This document shows positions 28,324 through 38,914 of a stretch of 38,914 nt of DNA, one piece after another; positions within the stretch are counted from its first letter, which is position 1, and each line of letters opens with the position of its first letter. The DNA is from Lactifluus volemus (lineage: Eukaryota; Basidiomycota; Agaricomycetes; Russulales; Russulaceae): the NCBI GenBank assembly GCA_022376515.1, contig WTXI01000327.1, positions 1-38,914 of the forward strand, in the 5' to 3' direction. The notes below the pieces were generated by a model. It searched no databases. It worked only from the letters and a program-made list of their open reading frames with translations, and had not been told where the DNA came from. The position numbers and the translations under genes are program-made.

Positions 28324-29209
28324 TCAATTTAGCGTCTCGGAATCAATGCGCATGTAATCTGTCTTTTGTCTCTTCTGCTCGGTGCTGGTCTCGTTTGCGT
28401 ATCCCGATCTCCGTTTAATTGATGTCACTTTCGGCATCGGGCTTTCTGACGTGTACGGTCGCGATTCCGTCTGGTTGGGTTATGCGTTGGAATCGGTCAC
28501 GCACTGTGGTCAATGTGGTCTGTGCTTACCTTCTTGAAATTACCCTTGATCAAAGCGAGCGAGCGGAGGACGGCGAGCATTTTACGACGTCCTCCTTTCA
28601 CGGGTATCACAACAAATGACAACTGCGCTTCTACTAAGTCACCTGCCCTGAACATATGCGGCTGGCATCGCTCATATCTGAAAATGTCGTTGATGCAACA
28701 ACTGAACGTTGTGAAATATTTAAGATGACATACCTTATGATACCTTTGTCATCTCTATGCGATGTGAAATATTGGACTTGATTGTCTTCAGAATGAATGT
28801 ACCGGTAATTGTTGTCTTCGTGTGCCATATTGTATAGTATGTCTGACGGATCGACTCCTGGCAAAAAGGGAATGGCTTGCATTCCTTTTGCCTCGCGGAG
28901 TGGCGTAAAATACCTGTTCCACATGTTGAGCTCGTCTGAGACACCGTCTCCTTGTACAGTGGTCGAATGTTTGTCAAGGGTACCCTCTTGGAGGTGACGG
29001 TCAAAATGGGAGTATATGTTTTCGATCGCGTCCAGTGCTCTTGTGAACGTTGGTGATCCGAGCCCTACGAGGGTTACCCCTTGACGCATGAACTTGTATT
29101 TGTGAGATGGCATCCTTGTTTGATTTTTCGTGTCAGCGTCACTGCAGATTAGAAAGTTTGTTGTCGCAATACCTCGGTTTGGCCTTAATAGGAGGTAGGT
29201 CCCTCGCAT
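28324..29209 (-). CDS. Three-exon orphan gene, 'DIVEAQVSFVVIP'-type agaricomycete family (256 aa or longer)
   Basis: The exons (minus strand) are 29209-28734, 28677-28530 and 28470-28324; the introns of 56 and 58 bp are GT-AG; the joined frame is 771 bases ending TGA. Landmarks are GLGSPTFTRALDAIENIYSH, FLPGVDPSDILYNMAHEDNN, NYRYIHSEDNQVQYFTSHRD, FRAGDLVEAQLSFVVIPVKG and SIKRRSGYANETS. I associate this pattern with an uncharacterised protein family common in agaricomycete repeat-rich regions; no function is known to me. The true start is uncertain: an upstream exon could splice in before ADTKNQTRM. A truncated relative lies at 24185-24568. Confidence 0.7.
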
Positions 29210-30401
29210 GAATCATCCCGCGTACGGAGAAAACGACCTCTTCTGCATCTTTACCACTTTCATCTCGTGCCACAATACGCCAAGATGCTGGACTGGAGAA
29301 TTGTTGTATCTTGTGCTTGTCCCAAAAAAGCGTTTCGGTCTATGTGATGTGTTATCTATCTGTTTACTATCTGTGAGGCGTTGTACCCTTACTGAGGCAA
29401 CGCGTGATAATCTGATATGTTCATTGTCGTATCCGTATCCGGACTCTATGGACATCTGTTCGATCTCGTTTCCTGTTTATCATCAGCCATTGTCTGTAAG
29501 TCTTTGTTGTCAGATGTACGCGCTTGCTCAATATTGTATAAACTTTCCATCATCTTTGCGTTATTGGGTTCGTGTGTGGTCGACAAGCAAAATTTGTTTG
29601 GGGAGGAGGTAGATTGTTCTTTATTTCCTTTTGGAATGCCTTTCAAGTTGTCCGTGTCACAAATGCCCGTATATGGCCACTGCAGCAGCGTGGAGTGCCT
29701 CTGTATGCGCCGTTTTCAAAAACCCGTTGTTACGTGCTGCCATCCTATGGACGTCACGGTTCTCAAAATAACGTGAATCATGAAGATAATCGCAATTTGA
29801 TCCGCCTGTTTCCTTGTTCCTCAGAATCAATGTATTCTTCGTTGTTGTGTCATTGTACCATGCAACTTACGTGCGTTCATCTTAGGGGAGTTCTCAGGTT
29901 CCTGTCTCGTAACGTCGTCCGGTATCTTCTTTTCTTTGCTGTCCTCTTTTGTGCGTTGTTGTATATAAAGTGATGAATACCCTCCGTTTGCGGACATCGT
30001 CCAATTCTTCCGCTTGTTCTGTCTTGCAAACCATTACAAAAATTCAACGAGTCACTCTGTTAAATAGTGATGCCACCCAAGTCTTCGTCGTGCGTTCATC
30101 AATTCCTATTGTTGACTGGTTGATTAGTTATAAGCGATGCTTTAGTGCGTCGAAGAAAACAGCGTCGTAAGTGACTTATTGTCAGGCGTTTCACAGAGTG
30201 TTCGTTACACTGTGATTAGAACAAGCCCTTCAAAGAAGGTATTGATGTCCAGGTAAGCCTCTCAAAATCCCTTTGTTCGTTTCTGTTCAATTATTTTTTT
30301 TAATAATGTGCCATACAGGAATCATACTAGCTTGGAGGAGTATGTTGTTTTTCTCTATCCGTGTCTATATCATGATGTTTTTACAATTTTGTAGACTGGT
30401 C
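29210..30401. other. Intergenic, possible 5' exons of the 30402 gene, otherwise nothing seen
   Basis: Both strands have frames up to 134 codons without recognisable motifs. At 30170-30320 several GT and CAG sites bracket short open pieces (for example a frame with TSPSKK near 30215-30240), which could be upstream exons of the gene at 30402. I could not join them reliably. Confidence 0.3.
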
Positions 30402-32810
30402 ATGGAAGAGGCATCTGCGAGTACTACTGGGTATGGTATCTAATCTGATGTATGTCTGGGACTTCATCTTGGATATTTGTCTAGGAATCCTTCTACTCTT
30501 CGTTCCAAGAAACGTAGCGCACCGAGTCCTGCGTCTAGTGATTCGTCTGATGTGTATGTCTCTCGGGCTTTGATGACTCTGCACGGCGTTTTTTCATTAT
30601 ACGTTCGCAGAGATGTTTTGGACCATTCCGATGCAATGAAGTGTCAACGTCGATCCCTTCCGCCTCCTGGCTCTCCTGAATTCGATGCGTTGCCTCCGGT
30701 TTCTGTCTCGTACGTGCATCAATCGTTGTTGTTGTCATATACTTAGTGTGTTATATTTTGTTTGGCCGTACGTGTAGTGGTTCGCCTGGTGGACCTGAAA
30801 TAGGAAAACGGCCACCATCTCCGACTGTTGTTGTCGACACTCCAAGGTATGTGTATTTTTGATCTATTCAGTTGTCTATATGTTGATGACATTTATTAAA
30901 AGCAGGCCCAAGTTTGTTGTTTTTGTGATGCAATGCAAGGTTTGCGTACTTATACTCAAGCAGGCGTAACATCACCAGATCTGAAAAGGCGAAAGTTCTC
31001 GATGTAAGACGGAACAACAGGTATGTTGATATTTTATTTTTCCTGTTAGTCATTTTTTTTGTTTTATTCTTCCTTGGGGGGTGGGTGGAAATGGGTTGAT
31101 GGTGATGGAGAGTGTTGTTTCGTGACAGTTCGCAATTTGCTGATTTCACACACAGTAAGCGTGCACTTGCGGTTAAAGTTGAAGATAGTGAAGATGACGA
31201 GTTTCCGCCTATTTCTTCGTATGTATTCGTCCGCAGATTCTGTGATTGATTTGTTCACAAATGAATGTGATAGAATCATTGCGGATGCCATTGCCGAAAA
31301 GCGTACATCTTCTATAACTGGTCGGTCGTCGTAAGTGTTGTTCCCTGTTAGTATAATATCATCTGATGTAACTTGTAGGCTTGTACTTGATGCCATCGAT
31401 GACGCAAATATCCTTCAATCAGATCATTCTCCGTGAGTTTGTAATTTGCGTTTCATCCATGTTCTTGTCAATGTTCATGCCTCGAATAATGGTTTAGAGT
31501 TTCGTTGCTGACAGGTGAAAGTGATAGTCACGGACTGGGTAAAAAAAAAGGATTGGTTGATATGCCTTTCACGTCTACTACATCAGCAGGTGATGCCATG
31601 AAATTGAGGTGCGTAATGTATTGATTATTTTTGTCTTTTTTGTTTTTTGTTTTTGTGAGAGAGACGTTGTTGATGTCTTTTGATTCATCTTAGTGAGGCT
31701 AACCATCAATCTGCGAGTAGTAGTGAACAATCTGTTATGTTGGTGCCATGTCCCGATCCTGTTCTGGCGAAACTTTATGAGGGTCTCCCAAGTCTTCCGT
31801 ATGTCTTCTGAATACATGTTCTTTCAGATTGATCAAACTAATAATGTGTTTTGTTTTAGTCGTTTGTGTGAGGTAAAACCATTTTCTGGTCCATTGGAAT
31901 TGCTGCGAACCCCGTTTGCTGAAAAATGTAATGGAATGGGGCCGGAAGTTGTCAAGTTAGTCCGTTGCTTTGTTTTAAACGTGCTAAACTAATAAATATG
32001 ATAGGACAGTTATCAGGGCGCTGTGATTTGTCCAGAGTGGTCCTTATGTCAATACTGCTAGGGTCGACCCGTCGATGCTGTGCGTCGTTGGGAACCGTCT
32101 CCGTGTGGCTGAAACAAAATCTATGGCGCTATGTGTCATGACTGGAACTGTCACTGAAAGTTTCTTGATCGATTCTGTAGAAACTGGGCCACCTAATTCC
32201 CCTTATGCGGTACACAAAGTCACTATCGCGCCGTTCGAGCAGGACTTCAGGCGTGATACTGCTGCTTGGGGATCGCTGTTTGATTTTACTGTCATTTACG
32301 GCACGATTTCCCCTTCTGGGTTCGGATTTACAACAAGGGGAGAGGACAAAGGGGACAACTGGCGTTCGTGTGAGTCATTTGTTTGACAAGTGTGAAGCGT
32401 TTTCTCAGTTCTTATTGTTAGCATCCGCATCGTCTTCTCCCGTTAAGGGTAAAACGAGTGTATTGAGAGCAGTATCGTCGTCATTGGTTAGCGTTTCTGC
32501 CGATATTATCTCGCGTTCGTTCGATGATCAGAGTAAGATGTCATTTTTCTGTCCTTGCTTAATTTATCTAACCGTCGTTTCGACAGTTCCTATATATGAT
32601 GGGAGACCAGATATAGGTAGAAATGGATTCGGGTTCAGTGACACCGACTTTAGGAACCTTTCGACATGGCCACTTTACAAGGGGGGTTCTGTTGAACTTC
32701 CGGTGGAATCAGTTGTTTCCGTCATATACACGCTTGGTACATATCGTGGGTCTGCGGGTCCTGTTTTGACTTCAAATTTGATTTCAGTCATATTACTTTC
32801 TGATTCGTAG
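30402..32810 (+). CDS. 14-exon orphan gene, Ser-rich N-terminus plus conserved C-terminal domain (491 aa)
   Basis: The exons I infer are 30402-30430, 30485-30553, 30611-30709, 30778-30846, 30964-31020, 31156-31218, 31274-31330, 31379-31432, 31498-31608, 31694-31798, 31860-31955, 32038-32369, 32422-32532 and 32587-32810. All junctions are GT-AG, and the joined frame is 1476 bases with only the terminal TAG. Exons 2-10 are 54-111 bp and most end in the same phase. The product starts MEEASASTTGNPS and has a Ser/Lys/acidic low-complexity half. A folded part follows (GPYVNTARVDPSMLCVVGNR; VTIAPFEQDFRRDTAAWGSL; PIYDGRPDIG; VSVIYTLGTYRG). I match the PFEQ...PIYDGR...Y-TLGTY pattern to an uncharacterised agaricomycete family from memory. 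Confidence 0.75.
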
Positions 32811-34139
32811 GTATTGCGTAAACCCGTAGTTTCTTGTGGTACATCACCTGTATTGACGCGACAGCCGCAATAATATGGTGTGATAGAATCATTGTCGAAA
32901 ACATAAGAACGCGTTATCTGTTTGACATGCATGAGTTATTCTCTCCTAAATCTTGGAATTATTTGGCGACTGTAATTATTTTTTCCTTCAGTTTCGATAT
33001 ATCACGATTCGCCACTTGCAGGGCTTCTAGATCATTGGTGCATTTCTAAATCTATGCGTTGTGACGGTGTTCATACTGAATCTGCAGTTTGTTTAACGAG
33101 TGTAGATTATGTATAAATTTGTCATGCTAATAGACTGCTAAATCCATTTAACTTCGTTTAATTTGTTTCCAATATGGCTACATTGAACGGACATGGAAAT
33201 ATTAATTTGGAAAAACGATGTCTGTCTCTGAGAGGGGTGACCGCATTTCGAAGCGTGAATTGGCGTGAATTAATACGTTATGATCTCCGACGGGTTTTCC
33301 GTTTAGAAATTGCCCATTGTATTCTAACTGGGTTCTTCTATCGTTGTAGTTGATGCAAGGTGCGTTTAATAACTCCTTGTTGTTTGCAGCTATATATTTT
33401 CTTTGCCGCGTATCACTACATCATCGATTCACTTGTCGTGTCTCTAACGCTCAAACCGTTACTTCAAAAATCTGTCTCATGTTCCCTCGTCCTGCTATTT
33501 CTGTCTATTCTTTGCTTGCTTGGTGGGCATTGCTCTCTTGTGTCTACTATCTTGTAAAAAACAGTGCGTTTGCGGCTGAAATGTACGTATTGCGCAGACA
33601 TGCAGCTGAAATTTGTACTAATTGTGCTCTATATAATCATACTTAGGTTTCGTTCGCTATTGCATACTATTGCCATATATTATGAAGTATGTTTTGGATT
33701 GGCATACCGTGCCGTTGTCTCAGTAAGCATTGTGTATTACTACGTTCACTTCAAGACTGACATACATAACGGCTGTGTAGAATCATTATTCAAATTTCTT
33801 CACTAGCTGTGTGGTCGTTTGTATCCACGTCTTGCTGCTCATTGGAGCGCGACTAACAGTCGCTATGTCATGTCAAAAAAAAGGCATCGCTAGGTCTGTG
33901 GACGGTGTCCATGTCTTTTTCATTTTATGTCTGTGTCATATTATCTCTGCCTCCGTTGGTTTGAGGTGTCGGTTTATGAACGTGTATCGTTCTGTCTTCG
34001 AACGTCTATTTATTGTGACGGGGGATTGTTCATACGCCAAAATCATTCGTGTCATATTTGAATTAGTGTGCGCGTGCATTGTCACATTCAAGTTGCTTGG
34101 TTCTCGACGACACCATCTGAGATTGCGTCCACTTTTCAT
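32811..34139. other. AT-rich intergenic stretch before the Helitron gene
   Basis: Several plus-strand frames of 65-98 codons are rich in Leu, Tyr, Cys and Ile and look like AT-rich noncoding sequence. The 5' end of the Helitron could lie here. Helitron 5' termini (TC next to an A/T junction) are too short to identify by eye. Confidence 0.3.
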
Positions 34140-34626
34140 CCTTGATTGGTATGGCTGTCGTGTTCTCCAGGAATATGAAGATAATAGCGATATCATTCAC
34201 ACACGTTTCCCTTGTGGGGGAGGGAGATCTCACGAGTTCACTTTCGCTGAAATTAGTCCATATATAGTACACGCAACGCAGCAGGCGATGCTGAAAACGT
34301 TTAAATTTGTTGCGCACGGGAAGTACGCTGATGGCGATTACGATGACGATGGGTTTGTTCGAACAAACGTGCCACTTCATAAAATTGTTTCACATCTGTC
34401 TGTGAAAAAGATTTCAAATGTTTGCAAACTTCATGGTTTAGATGTTTCGTCGCACATGTCTAAGGCTACGATGTTATCTTATTTAGGATCTCATCATTGT
34501 GTATCTTGTAGTGGTTTTATTACCATATTTTCTGTTACTAAATGTAAATTAAGTCGCAATAGGGAATCTAAGAGGCGAACGACAAATGCAGCGTCGGTAT
34601 TGAGCAAGATGATACAGCGACGATAA
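34140..34626 (+). CDS. Helitron Rep-helicase, N-terminal segment
   Basis: The frame ending at TAA 34624-34626 encodes HEFTFAEISPYIVHATQQAM, then SHLSVKKISNVCKLHGLDVS and SYLGSHHCVSC. This resembles the segment that precedes the DUF6570-like region in fungal Helitron proteins. It overlaps the next frame (open from 34572) by about 55 bases, so a one- or two-base shift joins them. The open frame reaches upstream to 33811, but the part before about 34140 is hydrophobic and unconvincing. The start is unknown. Confidence 0.5.
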
Positions 34627-34733
34627 AGGTTGTCAACACTACTACAAAACATAGCAATATTTCCTTTCAACATGTAGAATCCTCGACGTGTAAGAAAGAA
34701 ACGTTTCCTCCACCTCCTCCGGATGATACGTTT

Positions 34734-37538
34734 ATGTGTGATATTGTACGAGATTTTTGCCGTAAATCTTCTGTCGAGAACATTGAAGAGGCTGGTTGCG
34801 CTGTATGTGGTCAGTTGACACCTTCTTCTATGCTTTCTAGACTAAAACATATGAAGCAATATCTACATGTATTAAATACTGAAGGCGTTACAAGGATTGA
34901 GAGAAAAGATTCTATCGTGCCTGTTCGTGAATTCAAGGGTCCCGTGTTGGACTTCAGGTGTAATATGATATGTGAAAACTGCCGCAAGAAAATTCGTAAC
35001 GGTCAGATCCCTCGGAATGCGTTAGCTAATGGGTTGTGGCTCGGCGCAATTCCTGTCGAACTCTCTAGATTAAATTTTGTTGAACGTATGTTAGTCGCAC
35101 GTGTACGAGTTAACAGTTGTTTTGTTCGGGTTGCAGCATCAGGTCTTAAAAAAATGACATCTCATGTGATTGCATTTGAGTCTCCTGTTCCAAAAATCTA
35201 CCATCGCTTGCCGCCTCCCGTCGAAGATGTGGAAGATATATTAGCCATTTTGTTCACAGGACCATGTTCGCCTACAGAGAAGGATTACATGCGCACACCA
35301 TTATTGGTGAGGCGTTCTTTTGTAGCGCGTGCTCTTGAATGGTTGAAAGTGAATAATATATACTACGCAGATCTCGATATTGCATATGATGAGCTCGAGA
35401 GGTATCCCGAAAAAAATCCACCTGTCTCGATTGAATATCGTCATTCGCTGACTACTAAAACGGATGAGGGGACGAGTTCATTTGATAATGGAGAGGAAGA
35501 AGGTGTAGAAGAGGGTGTATGTCCTTTCGTCGTGCATGGCTTGATGGGGGAGCAATACGAGACAATGTCAGTAGATGCGTTGAAAGGTATTGCATTGATG
35601 CACTGGAATAGCGGCGGTGGTGCTCTTGCTGTGTCGCATAGTGCGAGTTCAAAGTCTATTTACAACAATCCTGGCTTGTATCCTCAAGCTTTCCCTTGGC
35701 TCTTCCCTTATGGTCTTGGAGGAATAGGTACGACCGCACTCTCGGACAAAGCGCACAAATACCATTTATTAATGTATCATGACAAACGTTTCCAACATGA
35801 CCCCACGTTTCCGTTCGTTGCATTCAGTCATCAGCAACTTAAGGCAGCTACGTCGGCTGGCTTCCTCCTCGCAGACACATCAAAATTTAACGACATCGCT
35901 AACAGATTGTTGTCTGTCGATCAAGACACTCTTGCATCCATATCTAAGCGATTGTCAGAGGGCGAAACTGTAAAACCCTTAACAGATGATGAAAGGACGT
36001 CCTTTCAAATTGTTCAAGACCTCGACCACATAAATGGTAGAGTGCAGGGTTCGATAACCTCCAAGAAATACATGCGTAGCGAAATCTGGTCGCTGATCGC
36101 ATATATGGGTGCCCCAATATGGTATATTACGCTATCGCCTGCAGATAATAAGCACCCCATATGTTTGTACTTTGCTGACGATAATAAGACGTTCAACATT
36201 AATTTAAATCGTAGTAACGACGAACGTTTTCGTTTGATTGCAAACAACCCTGTGGCGGGTGCCAGATTCTTTCATTTTATGATCGATGCGTTCATACAGC
36301 ATATACTAGGATTCAGCAAAAAGAAACGCGGTTTCTATGGCGATACTTCTGCCTTCTATGGTACTGTCGAGCAGCAAGGGAGGTTGACGTTACATCTACA
36401 TATGTTGATATGGATCCGCGGAACTTTGCCGCCTGACGAGATGCGGCGAAGAATTCTTGATCCTTGTTCTGAATTCAGAGAGCAGCTGATATCGTATTTA
36501 GAGGGAGTGCATGCCGGAGATTTTATGTCTGCTAGCATGGAGGAAGTTGACACCAGCGTGAGAGAATCTTTGACATCAGGAATCTGTCATGATCCCACGG
36601 AAACATTGCCTGAAGCGCCACCATCCCCTTGTTCAATTGATGGATGTAGCAAATGTGAACGATGCATCCGTTTGGGTTCGTGGTGGTCGCGATTTCGTAC
36701 TGAGGTTAACACGTTGTTATTCAAGTCAAATATTCACAAGTGTTCTACTACTAGGAATAAAGATGGGTCACAGCACAAGGGGCGTGCATTTAAGGGCTGC
36801 CTCGATAACGTACATGGCACATGCAAGGCAAGATTTCCACGTTCTGTGTACGCTCGTACTGAAGTCGACCCTGAGACTGGTAGTATTATCATGAAGAAGA
36901 CAGAGCAATGGCTAAACACGTTCTCTTATCTAGTCACGTATCTTTTCAGGTGTAACACAGATGTCACGAGTCTCCGTTCTGGTACCGCAATAAAGTCCGT
37001 TTTATTGTATGTTACCAACTACGTGACAAAGGTACCGCTGAAGACATATGCTGTGTTCGACACAATCAGATCTATTTTCGAAAGAAATCCTGACGTAGTA
37101 GGTGGTAGCGATTCTAGTAAAGAAAAGGCCCGAAAGTTACTAACGAAAATTGTGAACTCTCTCAGCGCGAAGATGGAAATGGGTAATCCGATGATATGTA
37201 TGTATTTATTGGGAAATCCAGACCATTATAAGAGTCATAAGTTCCGCGTCGTTTATTGGTCGTCATTCGTTAACGCTGCTAGGAGACCCTGGTTACAACA
37301 GGAAACACGTCGAAATGATGTTGAAAAAAATGGAACTACTACGGGATCGAATGTGGAAGAGCAAGTTGAAGCTGACATAGCTGATTGGGATAAACGTCAG
37401 TTATCAAAAGAACAGGTCGCGATATTCAAATACAAGGACAGAATTGTCGGGCTTTCTGCTGTCGACGATTATATATATAGGTCTGAGGCACTCTGCGACA
37501 TGACTCTGTATGATTGGGTGCGAGATGCGAACGAATAA
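34734..37538 (+). CDS. Helitron Rep domain (HUH, two-Tyr) with DUF6570-like region
   Basis: This is a 934-codon frame, actually open from 34572. A CAVCGQL/CENCRKK Cys pair is followed by a DUF6570-like region (ANGLWLGAIPVELSRLNFVE, then FTGPCSPTEKDYMRTPLLVR), then the Helitron-like N domain (FPWLFPYGLGG). The HUH nuclease motif is LHLHMLIW with His at about residues 554 and 556. The paired catalytic Tyr are in YVTNYVTK (about 759 and 763, Lys 766). Rep nicks and joins single strands for rolling-circle transposition. After TAA at 37536 the homology continues in other frames, so this stop is a lesion or an intron boundary, not the natural end. The key catalytic residues are all present. Confidence 0.92.
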   Translation: MCDIVRDFCRKSSVENIEEAGCAVCGQLTPSSMLSRLKHMKQYLHVLNTEGVTRIERKDSIVPVREFKGPVLDFRCNMICENCRKKIRNGQIPRNALANGLWLGAIPVELSRLNFVERMLVARVRVNSCFVRVAASGLKKMTSHVIAFESPVPKIYHRLPPPVEDVEDILAILFTGPCSPTEKDYMRTPLLVRRSFVARALEWLKVNNIYYADLDIAYDELERYPEKNPPVSIEYRHSLTTKTDEGTSSFDNGEEEGVEEGVCPFVVHGLMGEQYETMSVDALKGIALMHWNSGGGALAVSHSASSKSIYNNPGLYPQAFPWLFPYGLGGIGTTALSDKAHKYHLLMYHDKRFQHDPTFPFVAFSHQQLKAATSAGFLLADTSKFNDIANRLLSVDQDTLASISKRLSEGETVKPLTDDERTSFQIVQDLDHINGRVQGSITSKKYMRSEIWSLIAYMGAPIWYITLSPADNKHPICLYFADDNKTFNINLNRSNDERFRLIANNPVAGARFFHFMIDAFIQHILGFSKKKRGFYGDTSAFYGTVEQQGRLTLHLHMLIWIRGTLPPDEMRRRILDPCSEFREQLISYLEGVHAGDFMSASMEEVDTSVRESLTSGICHDPTETLPEAPPSPCSIDGCSKCERCIRLGSWWSRFRTEVNTLLFKSNIHKCSTTRNKDGSQHKGRAFKGCLDNVHGTCKARFPRSVYARTEVDPETGSIIMKKTEQWLNTFSYLVTYLFRCNTDVTSLRSGTAIKSVLLYVTNYVTKVPLKTYAVFDTIRSIFERNPDVVGGSDSSKEKARKLLTKIVNSLSAKMEMGNPMICMYLLGNPDHYKSHKFRVVYWSSFVNAARRPWLQQETRRNDVEKNGTTTGSNVEEQVEADIADWDKRQLSKEQVAIFKYKDRIVGLSAVDDYIYRSEALCDMTLYDWVRDANE

Positions 37539-38914
37539 AGCTACCTAAACAGAAAGCACCCAGGAACGTGGAAGTTGAAGAAAGTCATGACGGAGACGGG
37601 AATGGAAGTCCACATAATAAACATCGTTCATCTCGCCATGTTAAATCTGATAATGCTCATGATTCGAATGGTGTCGGTTTCTCCCTGAGCATCCGCTCGC
37701 AAAAACACACGGAACTAGGTGTCGCCCAGTCGATAAGGAGAGTGTTCCGAACTTCGCTGGACCGACACTCCCTAGACATGATCAAGGTGATCGCGAATTT
37801 TATTGTAGTACAATGTTAACATTATTTAAACCATGGAGAACGGGACTAGATCTAAAAAATCAAGAAGAAACGTGGGATGATGCGTTCAGTAGTTACCCAT
37901 TTACTGGCAGGCACGTAGTTATCATGAAGAATATGAATATCCGATATGAATGTCTTGATGCACGGGATGATTTTTATGCACAGTTGAGGAACAAAGAGGC
38001 TGGAATTGGTTCGTGGGAGGACGAATGTTTAGAAGTAATGGAAGATACAAACGAGACAACAGGCGAAGATGCTCTAAATAGGGTTGATGCAATGGAGGAA
38101 GATCTTTGTAACTTGAACACAGACGTGTTGGGTAAGCGCGAGAAGGGTCGGTGTCTACTAATGTCTGAAATAAGATCTACACTTCGAGACCTTGGTTGGA
38201 CAGAGCATGTTGCTGGATCGTCGCATTCATTAACAAAAGATCAAGTCCTTGTTCCTGAAATAAAACAGAGCGGAGTGGCATGGAAAAGGGTCGTTGCAGA
38301 AAAACGTGCTGAGATCCTTAAAGTTCGTTCGCAAAACATGTCTGCGAATTCTGAGGCTGTGCCTAGTGCCTGTGTGAAAACTCCTCAATTTGTTCCCGAT
38401 GAAGTACGAATCGTAGACAAATCTTACATATCTCGTGATTACATTTCTAACGATTGGCATGATACAATCAAAGAAATTTCGAGTTGCTTCAATTTGAATA
38501 GTGAACAGGGTCGTGCGTTTCGTATTGTTGTGAATCATGCCTGTAGTCCCGAGTTCGAACAATTAAAGATGTATATCGGTGGAATGGCTGGTACTGGTAA
38601 ATCGCAAGTGCTTCGCGCCCTTTCAGAATTCTTTTCACGCAGAAAAGAATTACATCGCTTACTAATATTGGCTCCTACTGGGAGTGCTGCTGCACTTTTA
38701 GGGGGGTCCACATATCATTCTGCACTTGGCATCAACTCGGATGGCAACCGGTCATCTAATGTGCAACTATCACAGATAAAAACAAAGTTAATGGGAGTTC
38801 AATATATCTTTCTGGATGAAGTGTCGATGTTGTCGTGTAGGGATATGTATCTTATTAGCGAAAGGTTAGCACGCGTTTTAAACAATCCAAACATGCCATT
38901 CGGTGGAATGAATA
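37539..38914 (+). CDS. Helitron helicase domain (Pif1/RecD-like), partial, runs off right edge
   Basis: From about 37681 one frame is open to the window end. It starts VPNFAGPTLPRHDQGDREFY, then LTLFKPWR, the usual linker between Rep and helicase. Helicase motifs follow: Walker A GGMAGTGKS (38578-38604), LAPTGSAAALLGGSTYHSAL and Walker B LDEVSML (about 38812-38832). Between 37539 and 37681 the homology uses another frame (KLPKQKAPRNVEVEES, then NGVGFSL), so two short shifts, or one shift and a tiny intron, separate it from Rep. The C-terminal helicase motifs and the 3' terminus lie beyond the window. Confidence 0.88.

Noticed and set aside
28735..29004. 89-codon minus-strand frame overlapping the three-exon gene
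   Set aside because: It is an alternative frame of exon 1 of the 28324-29209 gene, which explains the region with conserved-looking protein and splice sites.
33811..34139. Upstream part of the 271-codon frame as the true Rep N-terminus
   Set aside because: The sequence is hydrophobic and Cys/Leu-rich without similarity to Helitron proteins. The recognisable homology starts only near 34140.

Overview
The window looks like a transposon-dominated, gene-poor stretch of a basidiomycete (Agaricomycetes-type) nuclear genome. The reasons are: genes split by many short GT-AG introns (mostly 52-68 bp); Ty3/gypsy chromovirus, Ty1/copia and Helitron sequence side by side; and host-like genes belonging to orphan families I associate with agaricomycetes (one resembles DUF6698). 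I saw no tRNA, rRNA or CRISPR array. All family assignments are by eye.

Layout. 1-9862 is a nest of LTR elements. A minus-strand Ty3/gypsy element (5' LTR 5905-6482, gag, pol; running off the left edge) sits directly inside the integrase of a plus-strand copy of the same family (6483-9862). The 3' LTR of that older copy was split by a third insertion, a solo LTR at 8974-9847 with a 5-bp target duplication. 10159-11165 is polypyrimidine/polypurine simple sequence. 11210-12070 holds a ~70-bp minisatellite inside a repeat that recurs at 24530-24953. 12071-14868 is an extra segment holding a 619-bp TA-flanked MITE and a five-exon gene of unknown function (293 aa).

15004-22271 is one copy of a seven-exon gene (DUF6698-like core plus Ser/Arg-rich tail), broken by an early stop and by a young Ty1/copia element (15841-20873; LTRs identical at 354 of 356 positions; TSD TGTAA). 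A second, apparently intact copy lies at 24954-27173 (617 aa). A three-exon orphan gene is at 28324-29209 (256 aa), with a truncated relative at 24185-24568. A 14-exon orphan gene is at 30402-32810 (491 aa). From about 34140 to the right edge runs a Helitron Rep-helicase gene: Rep with HUH and two-Tyr motifs, then a Pif1-type helicase cut by the window end.

The retroelements are degraded, largely by C-to-T type nonsense changes, and are probably not autonomous as they stand. The orphan genes, by contrast, give clean multi-exon reading frames. Their clustering next to a Helitron, and the presence of a duplicated gene block, suggest either a Helitron-linked accessory module or a genomic repeat hot spot that accumulates these families. 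The data here cannot decide between the two. All splice models were derived by eye from GT-AG sites and frame, without transcript evidence.
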